DNA of 64,000 nucleotides from Mesorhizobium sp. WSM4904 (GCF_029674545.1 NZ_CP121354.1:4225001-4289000); one strand, 5' to 3'; counted from the first letter of the stretch, positions 33,570 through 43,166 are shown. Notes: a model not told the origin generated them from the sequence alone. Numbers and translations are program-made.

Positions 33570-34865
33570 TTGGGCAGGATCGACGTGTTCGTGGCGCCGC
33601 GACCCAATCGGGCGCTGATCAACATGATGACGATCGTCAATCGCATCGTCATGCTGCGTGGGGTTCCAGGTTTCCGCGACCTGTTGCCGTTCAACCGGCT
33701 CGCCGGCTTGCGCGGTGTCGCCAATGTCCGCCACATCGACTTTCCCGCCGCCGACCAGCAAAAGCTGCAGGCCTGCTGCGGCGAGGGCCAGGCGACGTTC
33801 ATCACGCCCAACCATCCGGAATTCTTCACCGACTGGATGATCGACAAGGAGATCGTCTCGCGCGTCAGCCCGCTTGCGGCATCCTGGGCGACGCATGGCG
33901 TGGTCAACGGGCTCGGCCGGCTGATGCAGAAATTCTGGCTGGCCAACAATCTCATCGCTCAGATTCCCGGCAACAACGAAGCCGCCAAGGCGCATTCGGT
34001 CGACTGGGCGCTCAAGGGTCATGGCGTGCTGCTTCATCCGGAGGGCGGCGTCGGCTGGCACGGCGACCATGTCGGGCCGTTGCTTCCCGGCGCGGTGGAG
34101 ATGGGGCTCGAGGCGCTGCAGCGCGGTCGCGAAACGAACGCGGATTTCAAGGCATGGGTCGCGCCGGTGGTCTGGAAACTCGCCTTCACCGGCAATGTCG
34201 AGCGGGCGCTCGCCAGGGAATGCGCCTATGTCGAGAAAAGCCTGAAAATCGAAGGTGCCGCACACGGCTCGCTGCCGGAGCGCGTCTATCGCATCTATTC
34301 GGATCTGTTGTCCCGCGACGAACAGGCCTTTGGCCTGACGGCAGTGCAGGGCGCTTCCTATGCCGTCCGCCAGCAAAGGGCGCTGGCGGAGCTCGGCCAG
34401 CGGCTTGCCGACGGCGTTGCGGCTGAGCCCGGCCTCGACCTGGCCGAGCTGTTGCGGCGCTCGCGTCGCTGGCTGCGCGAGGGCGAGGCCGATACCGAGG
34501 AACAGAAACGGGTGCGGAAATTGGCGGAAACGATCCAGCGCATCCAGCGCGTCGGCTCCTGGGCCTTCGCCGATCGAACGATCACGCAGGAAGAGATCGC
34601 CGAGCACCTGAAGCGCATCCGCAACGACTATTGCAAAGGCACGTTGCGCGATACGATCAACCGCTTCATCCCGCAGCCCGTGGGGCCGCGCTGCGCGCAC
34701 ATCCGCGTGCCCCAGCCCTTGGGGTTGCACGACTACGACGGTTCCGTCGACGAGGCGCTCGTCGTGCTGCGCACGCGTATGCAGGCGGCCGTGACTAGGA
34801 TACTCACCGATCTCGAAGCCGGCGGCGGCTTCATTTCCTATCCGAATCCCTTCTATCATCGCTGA
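33570..34865 (+). CDS. PlsC-like acyltransferase domain protein
   Basis: A 431-residue protein from TTG 33570 (MGRIDVFVAPRPN) with a very strong GGGGGAGAAGG site. The acyltransferase motif I is TPNHPEFFTDW (His and Asp with one extra residue between them compared with HX4D). Motif III resembles PEG in HPEGGVGWH. The rest, rich in arginine and leucine helices from 230 to 360, has no known domain. It may acylate a lipid or other hydroxyl acceptor at the membrane face, but no membrane span is evident. The function is inferred from the motif only. Confidence 0.75.
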   Translation: MGRIDVFVAPRPNRALINMMTIVNRIVMLRGVPGFRDLLPFNRLAGLRGVANVRHIDFPAADQQKLQACCGEGQATFITPNHPEFFTDWMIDKEIVSRVSPLAASWATHGVVNGLGRLMQKFWLANNLIAQIPGNNEAAKAHSVDWALKGHGVLLHPEGGVGWHGDHVGPLLPGAVEMGLEALQRGRETNADFKAWVAPVVWKLAFTGNVERALARECAYVEKSLKIEGAAHGSLPERVYRIYSDLLSRDEQAFGLTAVQGASYAVRQQRALAELGQRLADGVAAEPGLDLAELLRRSRRWLREGEADTEEQKRVRKLAETIQRIQRVGSWAFADRTITQEEIAEHLKRIRNDYCKGTLRDTINRFIPQPVGPRCAHIRVPQPLGLHDYDGSVDEALVVLRTRMQAAVTRILTDLEAGGGFISYPNPFYHR

Positions 34866-34927
34866 CTTGACGTTGGCCCGGGTGACTGTGACGGGCCGGC
34901 CCTGTCGGTTGGAGTGCAGCAGGTTCA

Positions 34928-35206
34928 ATGGCTGTCTATGTCGATGCGGCGATCTGGAAATGGGCCGGCCATCGGTGGTGTCATCTGCTTGCCGACGATA
35001 CCGATGAACTCCACCGCTTCGCCGCCGAGCTCGGCGTCAAGCGCTCGTCCTATCAGGGGCCGCCGAAGACTTCGGCGCCGCATTACGATATCACCGGCTT
35101 CGAGCGCGACCGCGCCGTGCGGCTTGGCGCGGTTGAATGCAGCCGCGAGGAGATCGTCGCGATCTTCCGCCGCGTGCGGGTGCCTAACGGCAAGGTAAAA
35201 CGCTGA
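34928..35206 (+). CDS. DUF4031-family small protein
   Basis: A 92-residue protein starting MAVYVDAAIWKWAGHRWCHL and continuing with SYQGPPKTSAPHYDIT and a final VRVPNGKVKR. This is the DUF4031 layout, a small domain of unknown function. It is complete and on the same strand as, but 200 bp upstream of, rpsB, with a hairpin GGGCGT/ACGCCC at 35232-35249 after it. Confidence 0.85.
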   Translation: MAVYVDAAIWKWAGHRWCHLLADDTDELHRFAAELGVKRSSYQGPPKTSAPHYDITGFERDRAVRLGAVECSREEIVAIFRRVRVPNGKVKR

Positions 35207-35252
35207 GATTTGGGCGGATCGCCGCAGGTGTGGGCGTTTTCGGACGCCCGGC

Positions 35253-35281
35253 TTGCGTTTGTTGGCCTTCCCCTCTATATG
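35253..35281 (+). promoter_or_regulatory. rpsB promoter
   Basis: TTGCGT (35253-35258) and TATATG (35276-35281) are 17 bp apart. A start near 35288 gives a leader of about 120 nt before rpsB. That leader contains self-complementary blocks (for example CACGGACTT near 35298 and AAGTCCG near 35359), so S2 autoregulation is plausible. Confidence 0.65.
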
Positions 35282-35407
35282 CGCGCTCATTCCACACACG
35301 GACTTTGGTGTCTGCCCGGGAGAAATCCGGCTGAAACCTCCGGTGGCATCAGGACATAAGTCCGAAATGCCTGTGTCCGTGGAGGCCAACCGGAAAGGAA
35401 CTAAAGA

Positions 35408-36187
35408 ATGGCTCTGCCTGATTTCAGCATGCGCCAGCTTTTGGAAGCTGGTGCTCACTTCGGCCACCAGACCCACCGCTGGAACCCGAAGATGGCGCCC
35501 TATATCTATGGCGCCCGCAACAACATCCATATCATCGACCTGTCGCAGACCGTGCCGCTGCTGCACCAGGCCCTGAAGCAGGTTTCCGACACCGTCGCCA
35601 AGGGCGGCCGCGTGCTGTTCGTCGGCACCAAGCGCCAGGCCTCGGACATCGTCGCCGACGCCGCGCAGCGTTCGGCCCAGTACTATGTCAACTCGCGTTG
35701 GCTGGGCGGCATGCTGACCAACTGGAAGACGATCTCGAACTCCATCCAGCGCCTGCGCAAGCTCGACGAGACGCTCGCCGGCGAGGCCCAGGGCCTCACC
35801 AAGAAGGAGCGGCTCAACCTCGACCGCGAGCGCGAGAAGCTCAACAAGGCGCTCGGCGGCATCAAGGACATGGGCTCGACGCCCGACCTGATGTTCGTCA
35901 TCGACACCAACAAGGAAGCGATCGCCATCCTCGAAGCCAAGCGCCTCGGCATTCCGGTCGTCGCCATCATCGATTCGAACTGCGACCCGGACAAGATCGA
36001 CTTCCCGATCCCCGGCAATGACGACGCGGCCCGCGCCATCCAGCTCTATTGCGATCTGATCGCCAAGGCTGCGATCGACGGCATCGCGCGCCAGCAGGGC
36101 GCGCTCGGCATGGATATCGGCGCGTCGGCGGAGGCTCCGGTCGAGCCGGCGCTCGACACCCCGGCCACCGAGGCTCCGGAAGCTTGA
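35408..36187 (+). CDS. rpsB: 30S ribosomal protein S2
   Basis: A 259-residue ribosomal protein. The start [20 protein letters not shown] and the later [13 protein letters not shown], plus [15 protein letters not shown], are family signatures. An extra acidic/alanine C-terminal tail (from about residue 238) is common in alphaproteobacteria. S2 bridges the 30S head and body and is the last protein assembled. It is followed by tsf after a hairpin at 36193-36212. The ribosome site is GGAAAGGAAC. Confidence 0.98.
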   Translation: MALPDFSMRQLLEAGAHFGHQTHRWNPKMAPYIYGARNNIHIIDLSQTVPLLHQALKQVSDTVAKGGRVLFVGTKRQASDIVADAAQRSAQYYVNSRWLGGMLTNWKTISNSIQRLRKLDETLAGEAQGLTKKERLNLDREREKLNKALGGIKDMGSTPDLMFVIDTNKEAIAILEAKRLGIPVVAIIDSNCDPDKIDFPIPGNDDAARAIQLYCDLIAKAAIDGIARQQGALGMDIGASAEAPVEPALDTPATEAPEA

Positions 36188-36192
36188 AAAGC

Positions 36193-36212
36193 GAAGGCCG
36201 GTTGCGGCCTTC
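36193..36212 (+). terminator. Hairpin between rpsB and tsf
   Basis: Perfect arms GAAGGCCG/CGGCCTTC with GTTG loop, followed by ATCTTT, only 6 bp after the rpsB stop. The T-run is imperfect, so it is more likely a partial attenuator setting the rpsB/tsf ratio. Confidence 0.6.
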
Positions 36213-36306
36213 ATCTTTCCAATAAGTTGGCGCGCTAAAGCGCTTTTGCCGGGCGCATCATCGAGTACCGATGGTGCGTCGGCGCATTTGAAACAAAGAG
36301 GCGACA

Positions 36307-37227
36307 ATGAGCATTACGGCTGCACAGGTCAAAGAACTCCGCGACTTGACCGGCGCGGGCATGATGGACTGCAAGGCGGCGTTGAACGAAACCAACGGCG
36401 ACATGGAAGCGGCCGTCGACTGGCTGCGCAAGAAGGGCATCTCCAAGGCCGACAAGAAGGCCGGCCGCACTGCGGCGGAGGGCCTGATCGGCGTCGATTC
36501 CGGCGTTCGCGAAGCCGCAATCGTCGAAGTCAATTCTGAGACCGACTTCGTCGCGCGCAATGCCGCTTTCCAGGAAATCGTCGCCAACGTCGCCAAGGTC
36601 GGGCTCGCTTACGGCACGACCGAGGCGGTGGCCGCAGCCAAGTATCCGGGCTCCGACAAGTCGGTCACCGACACCATCAAGGATGCGGTCGGCACCATCG
36701 GCGAGAACATGGGCTTCCGCCGTTCGGCCAAGCTCACCGTTCCGCATGGCGCAGTGGCGACCTATGTCCACAATGCCGTCGCCGACGGCCTCGGCAAGCT
36801 CGGCGTGCTGGTCGCGATCGAGACCACCGGCAACGAACATGCCGCCAATGCATTCGGTCGCCAGGTCGCCATGCATGTCGCAGCAACCAACCCGGTCGCG
36901 CTGACTGCCGAGGAAGTCGACCCGGCGCTTGTCGAGCGCGAGAAGGCGATCTTCTCCGACCAGGCCCGCCAGTCCGGCAAGCCGGAAGCGATCATCGAGA
37001 AGATGGTCGAGGGCCGCCTGCGCAAGTTCTACGAAGAGGTCGTGCTTCTGAAGCAGGCCTTCGTGCTCAATCCCGACATCACCGTCGAGAAGGCACTGAA
37101 GGATGCCGAGAAGGAGATCGGCGCTCCGGCCAAGATCAGCGCTTACCTGCGCTTCGCGCTTGGCGAAGGTATCGAGAAGGAAACGACCGATTTCGCGGCG
37201 GAAGTCGCGGCCGCGGTCAAGAAATAG
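36307..37227 (+). CDS. tsf: Elongation factor Ts
   Basis: A 306-residue guanine nucleotide exchange factor for EF-Tu. The EF-Ts signature is [16 protein letters not shown] near residues 11-26, followed by the second signature [12 protein letters not shown]. Two EF-Ts repeats complete the core domain and the C-terminal helix ends in AAVKK. The ATG at 36307 follows AAAGAGGCGAC. It pairs with rpsB as in most bacteria. A terminator at 37265 lies just beyond, inside the 3' end of the convergent lysR gene. Confidence 0.98.
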   Translation: MSITAAQVKELRDLTGAGMMDCKAALNETNGDMEAAVDWLRKKGISKADKKAGRTAAEGLIGVDSGVREAAIVEVNSETDFVARNAAFQEIVANVAKVGLAYGTTEAVAAAKYPGSDKSVTDTIKDAVGTIGENMGFRRSAKLTVPHGAVATYVHNAVADGLGKLGVLVAIETTGNEHAANAFGRQVAMHVAATNPVALTAEEVDPALVEREKAIFSDQARQSGKPEAIIEKMVEGRLRKFYEEVVLLKQAFVLNPDITVEKALKDAEKEIGAPAKISAYLRFALGEGIEKETTDFAAEVAAAVKK

Positions 37228-37255
37228 CCCGAAGCAAGCAGTAAGGCTAAAGAGC

Positions 37256-38182
37256 TCAGGCAACTCGGCCGGGTGTCCGCATGGATGCCCGGCCGATTTC
37301 ATGAGCGGTGTCGATAAAGGCCCTCAGCTTCGGCGCCATCGAGGCCCGCCGCGGGAAGTAGAGGAAGAGGCCCGGCTCCTCGATCGCCGTCTTCGGCAGC
37401 ACCTGGACCAGGCGACCGGCGGCGAGATCGGCGCGCACCAGCGGCTCGAAGAGATAGGCAAGCCCGACACCGGCAAGCGCCAAATCGATAGCCGCAAGCG
37501 AATCGGTGACGACAGCCGTGCCGCGCGTCTCGACGGCGACATCCTTGCCGTTATCGCTCAAATCCCAGCGATAGAGGCCGCCGGAGCGTACGAGCCGGTA
37601 GCCGATGCAATTGTGCTTCGCGAGGTCGGCCACGTCGCGCGGCCGGCCGTGCTTTCCGATATAGCCGGGCGAAGCGACGATCACGGCCTTGAAGGACGAC
37701 GTGAGCCGCACGGTGATCATGTCCTGCGCGATCATCTCACCAAGCCTGATGCCGGCGTCGAAACCCTCGCCGACGATGTCAACAAGGCCCTGCTCGGCGA
37801 AGACCTCGACCGTCACGTCAGGATAGCGCTCGGCCATGGCCGCGACCACGGGCGTCACCGCCAAGGGGATCGCGACGTTGGAGGCATTGATCCGGAGCAG
37901 ACCGGAGGGCCGGCCCTTGACGCCGCGGATGCGGTCCATCCGCTCGGCGATGTCCTGAAGGGCAGGGGCCGCCGTCTCCACCAGCGCCTTGCCGGCTTCG
38001 GTCAGCGAGACGCTGCGCGTCGTGCGCGCGAACAGCGGCTGGCCGATGCGCTCTTCCACCAGCCGCACGGCATGGCTGACGGCCGACGGGCTCATGCCAA
38101 GCTCGGCCGCGGCCAGCGCGAAGCGGCCCCGCCTCGCCACGGCGACAATCACAGGCAGATGCGTGAGCAGATCCCGGTCCAT
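37256..38182 (-). CDS. LysR-family transcriptional regulator
   Basis: A 308-residue regulator. The N-terminal winged helix-turn-helix is at about residues 5-65 (LPVIVAVARRGRFALAAAELG, then SPSAVSHAVRLVEERIG). The C-terminal effector domain follows from about 90. It is convergent with tsf and divergent from a SnoaL-like gene and an aldo/keto reductase, which are the expected targets. A candidate site TTGC-N7-GCAA lies at 38206-38220 in the divergent gap. The effector is unknown. Confidence 0.93.
   Translation of the reverse strand: MDRDLLTHLPVIVAVARRGRFALAAAELGMSPSAVSHAVRLVEERIGQPLFARTTRSVSLTEAGKALVETAAPALQDIAERMDRIRGVKGRPSGLLRINASNVAIPLAVTPVVAAMAERYPDVTVEVFAEQGLVDIVGEGFDAGIRLGEMIAQDMITVRLTSSFKAVIVASPGYIGKHGRPRDVADLAKHNCIGYRLVRSGGLYRWDLSDNGKDVAVETRGTAVVTDSLAAIDLALAGVGLAYLFEPLVRADLAAGRLVQVLPKTAIEEPGLFLYFPRRASMAPKLRAFIDTAHEIGRASMRTPGRVA
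37265..37299 (+). terminator. tsf terminator inside the lysR 3' coding end
   Basis: Stem TCGGCCGGGTGTCC/GGATGCCCGGCCGA (14 bp with G-U pairs) with a GCAT loop and TTTC after it, starting 38 bp after the tsf stop. It is read as codons of the C-terminal residues of LysR on the other strand. Confidence 0.65.
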
Positions 38183-38205
38183 TCATGAATGATATCGCAT
38201 GGTCC

Positions 38206-38220
38206 TTGCGAACAATGCAA
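38206..38220. promoter_or_regulatory. Candidate LysR-type operator
   Basis: The palindrome TTGCGAACAATGCAA has the T-N11-A form typical of LysR boxes. It lies between the divergent lysR (start 38182) and the SnoaL-like gene (start 38297). Confidence 0.5.
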
Positions 38221-38296
38221 TCTTATCGATGCCGGCGCGATAGCCCACATTGCTGTCAACACATTGGCGCGGGCCGATAGCTCAAGGAGAAGAGAC

Positions 38297-38824
38297 ATGA
38301 ATGCGTTGAGACATGTGACCTTCGCGGCAGGACTGGCGCTGGCGCCGGTCGATGCCGGCGGAACCGAGCCAACCGCTTGGCAAGCGCTCGCCGACGAGCG
38401 TGCCGTCATCCGAATCGCGGACGCCATCGACCGCGCCGTCGATGCACAGGATTGGAAGCTTGCGCGCAGTTATTTCGCCGACCGTGTCGCTGCCGACTTC
38501 AGCAGCCTTTCCGGGCAGCCTGCTGCCAACATCGCCTCCGACGACCTGATCGGCGCCTGGGCGGCGAATCTCAAGGGAAGCAAGACGAGCCTGCATCTGC
38601 GCACCAACCACCAGGTCGTTATCGAAGGCGACAAGGCTACCGTCCTTTCCAACGGCTATGCCTGGAACAGGATGGAAGGCAATGGCGATCCGCTCTGGGA
38701 AGTCTGGGGCACGTATGAGCATCGCCTGACCCGCTCGGCCGCCGGCTGGAAGGTCGACGGGTTCACCTTCCGCATGACGCATGAGCGCGGCAATCCATGG
38801 GTCAAGGCGACCCCCGGCCAATAA
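38297..38824 (+). CDS. SnoaL-like (nuclear transport factor 2 fold) protein, possibly exported
   Basis: A 175-residue protein with an AAGGAG ribosome site before ATG 38297. Residues 1-20 (MNALRHVTFAAGLALAPV) could be a weak signal sequence. The rest is an NTF2-like cone with IRIADAIDRAVDAQDW, YFADRVAADF and a C-terminal YEHRLTRSAAGWKVDGF strand. SnoaL_4-type proteins include polyketide cyclases and unknown enzymes. It is the first gene of a two-gene unit with an aldo/keto reductase, under the divergent LysR regulator. Confidence 0.8.
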   Translation: MNALRHVTFAAGLALAPVDAGGTEPTAWQALADERAVIRIADAIDRAVDAQDWKLARSYFADRVAADFSSLSGQPAANIASDDLIGAWAANLKGSKTSLHLRTNHQVVIEGDKATVLSNGYAWNRMEGNGDPLWEVWGTYEHRLTRSAAGWKVDGFTFRMTHERGNPWVKATPGQ

Positions 38825-38853
38825 GCCGACATCAAACACGATTGGAGCCTATC

Positions 38854-39963
38854 ATGAGCATGACCTATTACACGCTCGGCAACAGCGGCCTGCGCGTCAG
38901 CCGGCTGGCGCTGGGCACCATGACCTTCGGCACCGAATGGGGCTGGGGCGCCGACAGGGAAACCGCCCGCGCCATGTTCGACGCTTACGTCGAGGCCGGC
39001 GGCAATTTCTTCGACACCGCCGATCTGTATACCGGCGGCACCGCCGAAACCTGGCTCGGCGAATTCGTCGCCGAGCGCGGCTTGCGCGACAAGGCGGTGA
39101 TCGCGACCAAATTCTCGATGAACGTAGACCCCGGCAATCCGAATGCGGGCGGCAACGGGCGCAAGAACATCATGCGCGCGGTGGACGCGTCGCTGAAGCG
39201 GCTCGGAACCGACTATATCGACCTTTATCTCATGCATATCTGGGACAGGCTGACGCCGGCCGAGGAAGTGCTGCGCACGCTGGACGATCTCGTTCGCGCG
39301 GGCAAGGTGCGCCATGTCGGCCTCTCAGACGTGCCGGCCTGGTATGCCGGCCGGGCGCAGGCGATCGCCGAATTGCGCGGTTATGAACCGATCTCGGCGC
39401 TGCAGCTCGAATATTCGCTGACCGAGCGCAGCATCGAGCATGAGTTCGTGCCTTTCGCCACACGCCATGGGGCAGGCATCATGGTCTGGAGCCCGCTGGC
39501 CAGCGGGATGCTCAGCGGCAAATACCGCCCGACACAGGCCGGCAATTCCGGCCGGCTGGACGGTTTCCGCAACACCACGCATCCGGGTTTCCAGAAATTC
39601 ACCGAACGCAATTGGGCGATCGTGGCGGAACTCGAAAAGGTGGCTGCCGAACTCGGCCGCAGCATGGCTCAGGTGGCACTCAACTGGGCGGCAACGCAGC
39701 CTGGTATCGCCACGGTCATCCTCGGCGCGACGAAGCTTGCCCAATTGCAGGACAATCTCGCGGCGCTCGGCTTTTCGATTGCGCCTGAGCTTCGCAAGCG
39801 GCTGGATTCGGCGAGCGGCATGCCGGCGCCGTTCCCGCATTCTTATTTCGGGCCCGAAATCCAGGGGCGGGTGACCGGCGGCGCCACTACCGGCGACAAA
39901 CCGTCCGGCTATTCTTCACCGGTCCTGATCGAAGGCGAGGCGGTCAGCGTCAGCAGCAACTGA
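38854..39963 (+). CDS. Aldo/keto reductase
   Basis: A 369-residue NADPH-dependent oxidoreductase with a TIM barrel. The catalytic tetrad is D54, Y59 (in DTADLYT), K86 (ATKF) and H128 (LYLMHIWD). The cofactor region VAELEKVAAELGRSMAQVALNW and ILGATKLAQLQDNL is typical. Start ATG 38854 has TTGGAG upstream. It is encoded 29 bp after the SnoaL-like gene and is probably controlled by the LysR protein. The substrate is unknown. Confidence 0.93.
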   Translation: MSMTYYTLGNSGLRVSRLALGTMTFGTEWGWGADRETARAMFDAYVEAGGNFFDTADLYTGGTAETWLGEFVAERGLRDKAVIATKFSMNVDPGNPNAGGNGRKNIMRAVDASLKRLGTDYIDLYLMHIWDRLTPAEEVLRTLDDLVRAGKVRHVGLSDVPAWYAGRAQAIAELRGYEPISALQLEYSLTERSIEHEFVPFATRHGAGIMVWSPLASGMLSGKYRPTQAGNSGRLDGFRNTTHPGFQKFTERNWAIVAELEKVAAELGRSMAQVALNWAATQPGIATVILGATKLAQLQDNLAALGFSIAPELRKRLDSASGMPAPFPHSYFGPEIQGRVTGGATTGDKPSGYSSPVLIEGEAVSVSSN

Positions 39964-40113
39964 TCGAAAAAGCCTGGGATTTTGCGCAAGGGCGCGGAGT
40001 GACATCGCCGCGCCCTTCGTGTATCGGGTCGAACCATCATGCCAGCGCCGCCAGGCGAAGCGGGGCAATTTTCGCCTCCAGATTTGCCCGCGCCGAGATT
40101 TTCGAGGAACCAG

Positions 40114-40836
40114 ATGACGGTGAAGCCCCTCTATCGACGTGTCTTGCTGAAAGCTTCGGGCGAAGCGCTGATGGGAGAACAGCATTTCGGCATCGACGTC
40201 TCGGTCGTCGACCGCATCGCCGCCGACATTGCCGAGGCGCGGGCACTTGGCATCGAAGTCGGTGTCGTGATCGGCGGCGGCAACATCTTCCGCGGCGTAG
40301 CCGTCGCCTCCAAGGGCGGCGATCGCGTCACCGGCGACCACATGGGCATGTTGGCCACAGTCATCAACTCGCTGGCGCTGCGCACCTCGCTGAACAAGAT
40401 CGGCGTCGACGCCGTGGTGCTCTCGGCCATTGCCATGCCCGAGCTCTGCGAGAGTTTTTCACAGCGCCAGGCGACCGCCTACATGAACCAGGGCAAGGTG
40501 GTGATCTTCGCCGGCGGCACCGGCAACCCGTTCTTCACCACCGATTCGGCCGCCGCGCTTCGCGCCGCCGAGATCGGAGCCGACGCGCTGTTCAAGGGCA
40601 CCCAGGTCGACGGTGTCTATTCGGCCGACCCCAAGAAGGATCCGGACGCGGTACGCTTCGACCGCATAAGTCATGCCGAGGTCATCAAACGCGGGCTTAC
40701 CATCATGGATACGGCCGCGATTGCACTTGCGCGCGAAAACAACATTCCGATAATCGTCTATTCGATCCACGAAAAGGGTGGTTTCGGCGAAATTCTGAGG
40801 GGCGGCGGCCGTTGCACGATCGTCGCGGACAATTGA
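40114..40836 (+). CDS. pyrH: UMP kinase
   Basis: A 240-residue hexameric kinase phosphorylating UMP to UDP. The N-terminal RVLLKASGEAL carries the phosphate-binding Lys. GVVIGGGNIFRG and GGTGNPFFTTDSAAALRA follow, then the substrate-proximal FKGTQVDGVYSADPKKD. ATG 40114 is preceded by GAGGAAC. It opens the pyrH-frr-uppS-cdsA-rseP-bamA-lpx string after the lysR interruption. Confidence 0.97.
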   Translation: MTVKPLYRRVLLKASGEALMGEQHFGIDVSVVDRIAADIAEARALGIEVGVVIGGGNIFRGVAVASKGGDRVTGDHMGMLATVINSLALRTSLNKIGVDAVVLSAIAMPELCESFSQRQATAYMNQGKVVIFAGGTGNPFFTTDSAAALRAAEIGADALFKGTQVDGVYSADPKKDPDAVRFDRISHAEVIKRGLTIMDTAAIALARENNIPIIVYSIHEKGGFGEILRGGGRCTIVADN

Positions 40837-40925
40837 CCGGGGCCGGAGTCGGCTAAATGATCGCCGGTTTCGGACGTGACTAGAAGACAAGCAGTGAACC
40901 CGGCGAACGGGTCGAGGAGATGATC

Positions 40926-41480
40926 ATGAGTGGCGAATATGACGATCTTAAGCGGCGCATGGACGGGGCGATCGCGGCCTTCAAGCATGATCTTGCTTCG
41001 CTGCGCACCGGCCGCGCCTCCAGCAACCTGCTCGACGCCGTCCAGGTCCAGGCCTACGGCACGACGATGCCGATCAACCAGGTGGCCAATGTGACGGTGC
41101 CGGAGCCGCGCATGATTTCGGTCTCGGTCTGGGACAAGTCGATGGTCAGCGCCGTCGACCGCGCCATCCGCGAGGCCAATCTCGGCTTCAACCCGATCGT
41201 CGACGGCACCAATCTCCGGATTCCGCTGCCCGAACTCAACGAGCAGCGCCGCAAGGAACTGGTCAAGATCTCGCACGGCTATGCCGAGAACGCCCGCGTC
41301 GCGGTGCGCCATGTCCGCCGCGACGGCATGGATTTCCTCAAGAAGGCGGAAAAGGACGGCACGATCAGCGAGGACGATCATCGCAAGCGGTCCGACCAGG
41401 TACAGAAGCTGACCGACGAGATGATCAGCACCATCGATCACCTGCTTTCCGATAAGGAAGCTGAAATCATGCAGGTTTAG
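40926..41480 (+). CDS. frr: Ribosome recycling factor
   Basis: A 184-residue tRNA-mimic protein that splits post-termination ribosomes with EF-G. The start ATG 40926 ([12 protein letters not shown]) lies 6 nt after GAGGAG; an ATG two codons earlier would abut that site. Conserved [28 protein letters not shown] and [15 protein letters not shown] match the family. It stands 89 bp after pyrH and 32 bp before uppS. Confidence 0.97.
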   Translation: MSGEYDDLKRRMDGAIAAFKHDLASLRTGRASSNLLDAVQVQAYGTTMPINQVANVTVPEPRMISVSVWDKSMVSAVDRAIREANLGFNPIVDGTNLRIPLPELNEQRRKELVKISHGYAENARVAVRHVRRDGMDFLKKAEKDGTISEDDHRKRSDQVQKLTDEMISTIDHLLSDKEAEIMQV

Positions 41481-41512
41481 GGTCGGGTTCTCACCGGCTC
41501 GAAAGCGAGACC

Positions 41513-42232
41513 ATGGCAACGCCCGCGCATGTCGCGATCATCATGGACGGAAATGGACGCTGGGCCAAGGCGCGCGGCATGCCGAGGCTTGCCGGCCACC
41601 GCGCCGGCGTCGAGGCCTTGCGCAAGACGGTGCGCGCCGCGCCCGAGCTCGGCATCTCCTACCTGACGGTCTACGCCTTCTCCTCCGAAAACTGGTCGCG
41701 GCCGAAATCCGAGGTCAGCGACCTGATGGGCCTTTTGAAGCTCTTCATCCGCCGCGATCTCGCCGAACTGCACCAGAATGGCGTGCGGGTGAGGGTGATC
41801 GGCGACCGGGAAGGGCTGCAACCAGACATCAGGGGATTGCTGCAGGAAGCCGAATCGCTGACCGCCGGCAACGAGGCGCTGACACTCGTCATCGCCTTCA
41901 ACTATGGCGGCCGCGACGAGATCGTGCGCACCGCGCGCAAGCTCGCCGATGCAGTGGCTCGCGGCGAAATGACGAGCGACGCCATCACGATGGAGAGCTT
42001 TGCCGGTTCGCTCGACACCGAGGGCATTCCCGATCCCGACCTGGTGATCCGCACCAGTGGCGAGCTCCGGCTGTCGAACTTCCTTTTGTGGCAGGCCGCC
42101 TATAGCGAACTCGTCTTCCTGCCTTGCTACTGGCCGGACTTCAGCCGGGAGCATCTGGCCGACGCCCTGCGGGACTTTGCCGGCCGCGAGCGCCGTTTCG
42201 GCGGGCTCGCCGCCCGCGACGTTGCTTTGTAG
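41513..42232 (+). CDS. uppS: Isoprenyl (undecaprenyl) diphosphate synthase
   Basis: A 239-residue cis-prenyltransferase producing the C55 lipid carrier for peptidoglycan and O-antigen. The catalytic Asp is D12 in [24 protein letters not shown], the [13 protein letters not shown] loop and [15 protein letters not shown] are the remaining signatures. The ATG begins MATPAHVAI. It lies between frr and cdsA with short gaps (32 and 11 bp). Confidence 0.96.
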   Translation: MATPAHVAIIMDGNGRWAKARGMPRLAGHRAGVEALRKTVRAAPELGISYLTVYAFSSENWSRPKSEVSDLMGLLKLFIRRDLAELHQNGVRVRVIGDREGLQPDIRGLLQEAESLTAGNEALTLVIAFNYGGRDEIVRTARKLADAVARGEMTSDAITMESFAGSLDTEGIPDPDLVIRTSGELRLSNFLLWQAAYSELVFLPCYWPDFSREHLADALRDFAGRERRFGGLAARDVAL

Positions 42233-42243
42233 CGCCGGCATCA

Positions 42244-43062
42244 ATGAGCAATCTCCAACAGCGCGTCATCTCGGCCATCGTGATGGCGGCGCTCACACTT
42301 GCGCTCACGTGGCTCGGGGCGCTGCCGTTCCGGCTGTTCTGCGCGGCTATCGCGGCGCTGATATTCTACGAATGGACGCGCATGTCGCGCGCCGAGAGCG
42401 GCGCGAGGCTCGGCTTCCTGGCGGAAGCGCTGATTCTCGTCTTTGTCGGAGTGCTGATTGCAGGGCCACCGGCCCTGTGGCTGCTCACTCTGGTCGCAGC
42501 CCTCACAGCTATCGCCGCTGCTGCCGCGCGGCTGCGGGGAGCAGCGCAATGGGAGGCATCGGGGCTGGCCTATGCGTCGTTGTCGGGCTTTTCACTCGCC
42601 TATCTGCGCGATGACAACCATTCGGGGCTGATCGCCATCCTCTTCCTGTTCGCGGTGGTCTGGGCGACCGACATTGCGGCCTATTTCGTCGGTCGGGCGG
42701 TCGGCGGGCCAAAACTCGCGCCGTCGATCTCGCCCGGCAAGACGCAGAGCGGCGCGCTTGGCGGCGCCGTGGGCGGCGTGGTTGCCGGATTGCTGATGGC
42801 AATCGCGACCGGGGCCGGCAATCTCATCATGCTTGGCCTTGTCGCCTTGGCGCTCTCGATCGTCTCGCAGGTCGGCGATCTGTTCGAATCCTGGGTCAAG
42901 CGCCGACACGGCTGCAAGGATTCGAGCAATCTCATTCCCGGCCATGGCGGCGTCATGGACAGGGTCGATGGGCTTGTCGCGGCGGCTTTCGCCCTGTACC
43001 TGATCGGCTGGGTTTCGGCGGGCACCGCCGATCATCCGGCGCAGGGGCTGTTTCCGTTCTAA
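42244..43062 (+). CDS. cdsA: Phosphatidate cytidylyltransferase
   Basis: A 272-residue integral membrane enzyme converting phosphatidate and CTP to CDP-diacylglycerol. About seven to eight spans are visible. The C-terminal signature (SQVGDLFESWVKRR, KDSSNLIPGHGG, MDRVDGL) is complete. The ATG at 42244 lies 11 bp after uppS. The next gene is rseP; a dxr gene, found here in many proteobacteria, is absent. Confidence 0.96.
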   Translation: MSNLQQRVISAIVMAALTLALTWLGALPFRLFCAAIAALIFYEWTRMSRAESGARLGFLAEALILVFVGVLIAGPPALWLLTLVAALTAIAAAAARLRGAAQWEASGLAYASLSGFSLAYLRDDNHSGLIAILFLFAVVWATDIAAYFVGRAVGGPKLAPSISPGKTQSGALGGAVGGVVAGLLMAIATGAGNLIMLGLVALALSIVSQVGDLFESWVKRRHGCKDSSNLIPGHGGVMDRVDGLVAAAFALYLIGWVSAGTADHPAQGLFPF

Positions 43063-43166
43063 TGCACCGCCGCAGGGCGGAAAAACGGGCACGCCACGGA
43101 TTCGCCCGGATTGATGTCACAGTCGCGGCGGAGTGTCGCGTTCGCGGGCGAATTTGAGGGCATGAC

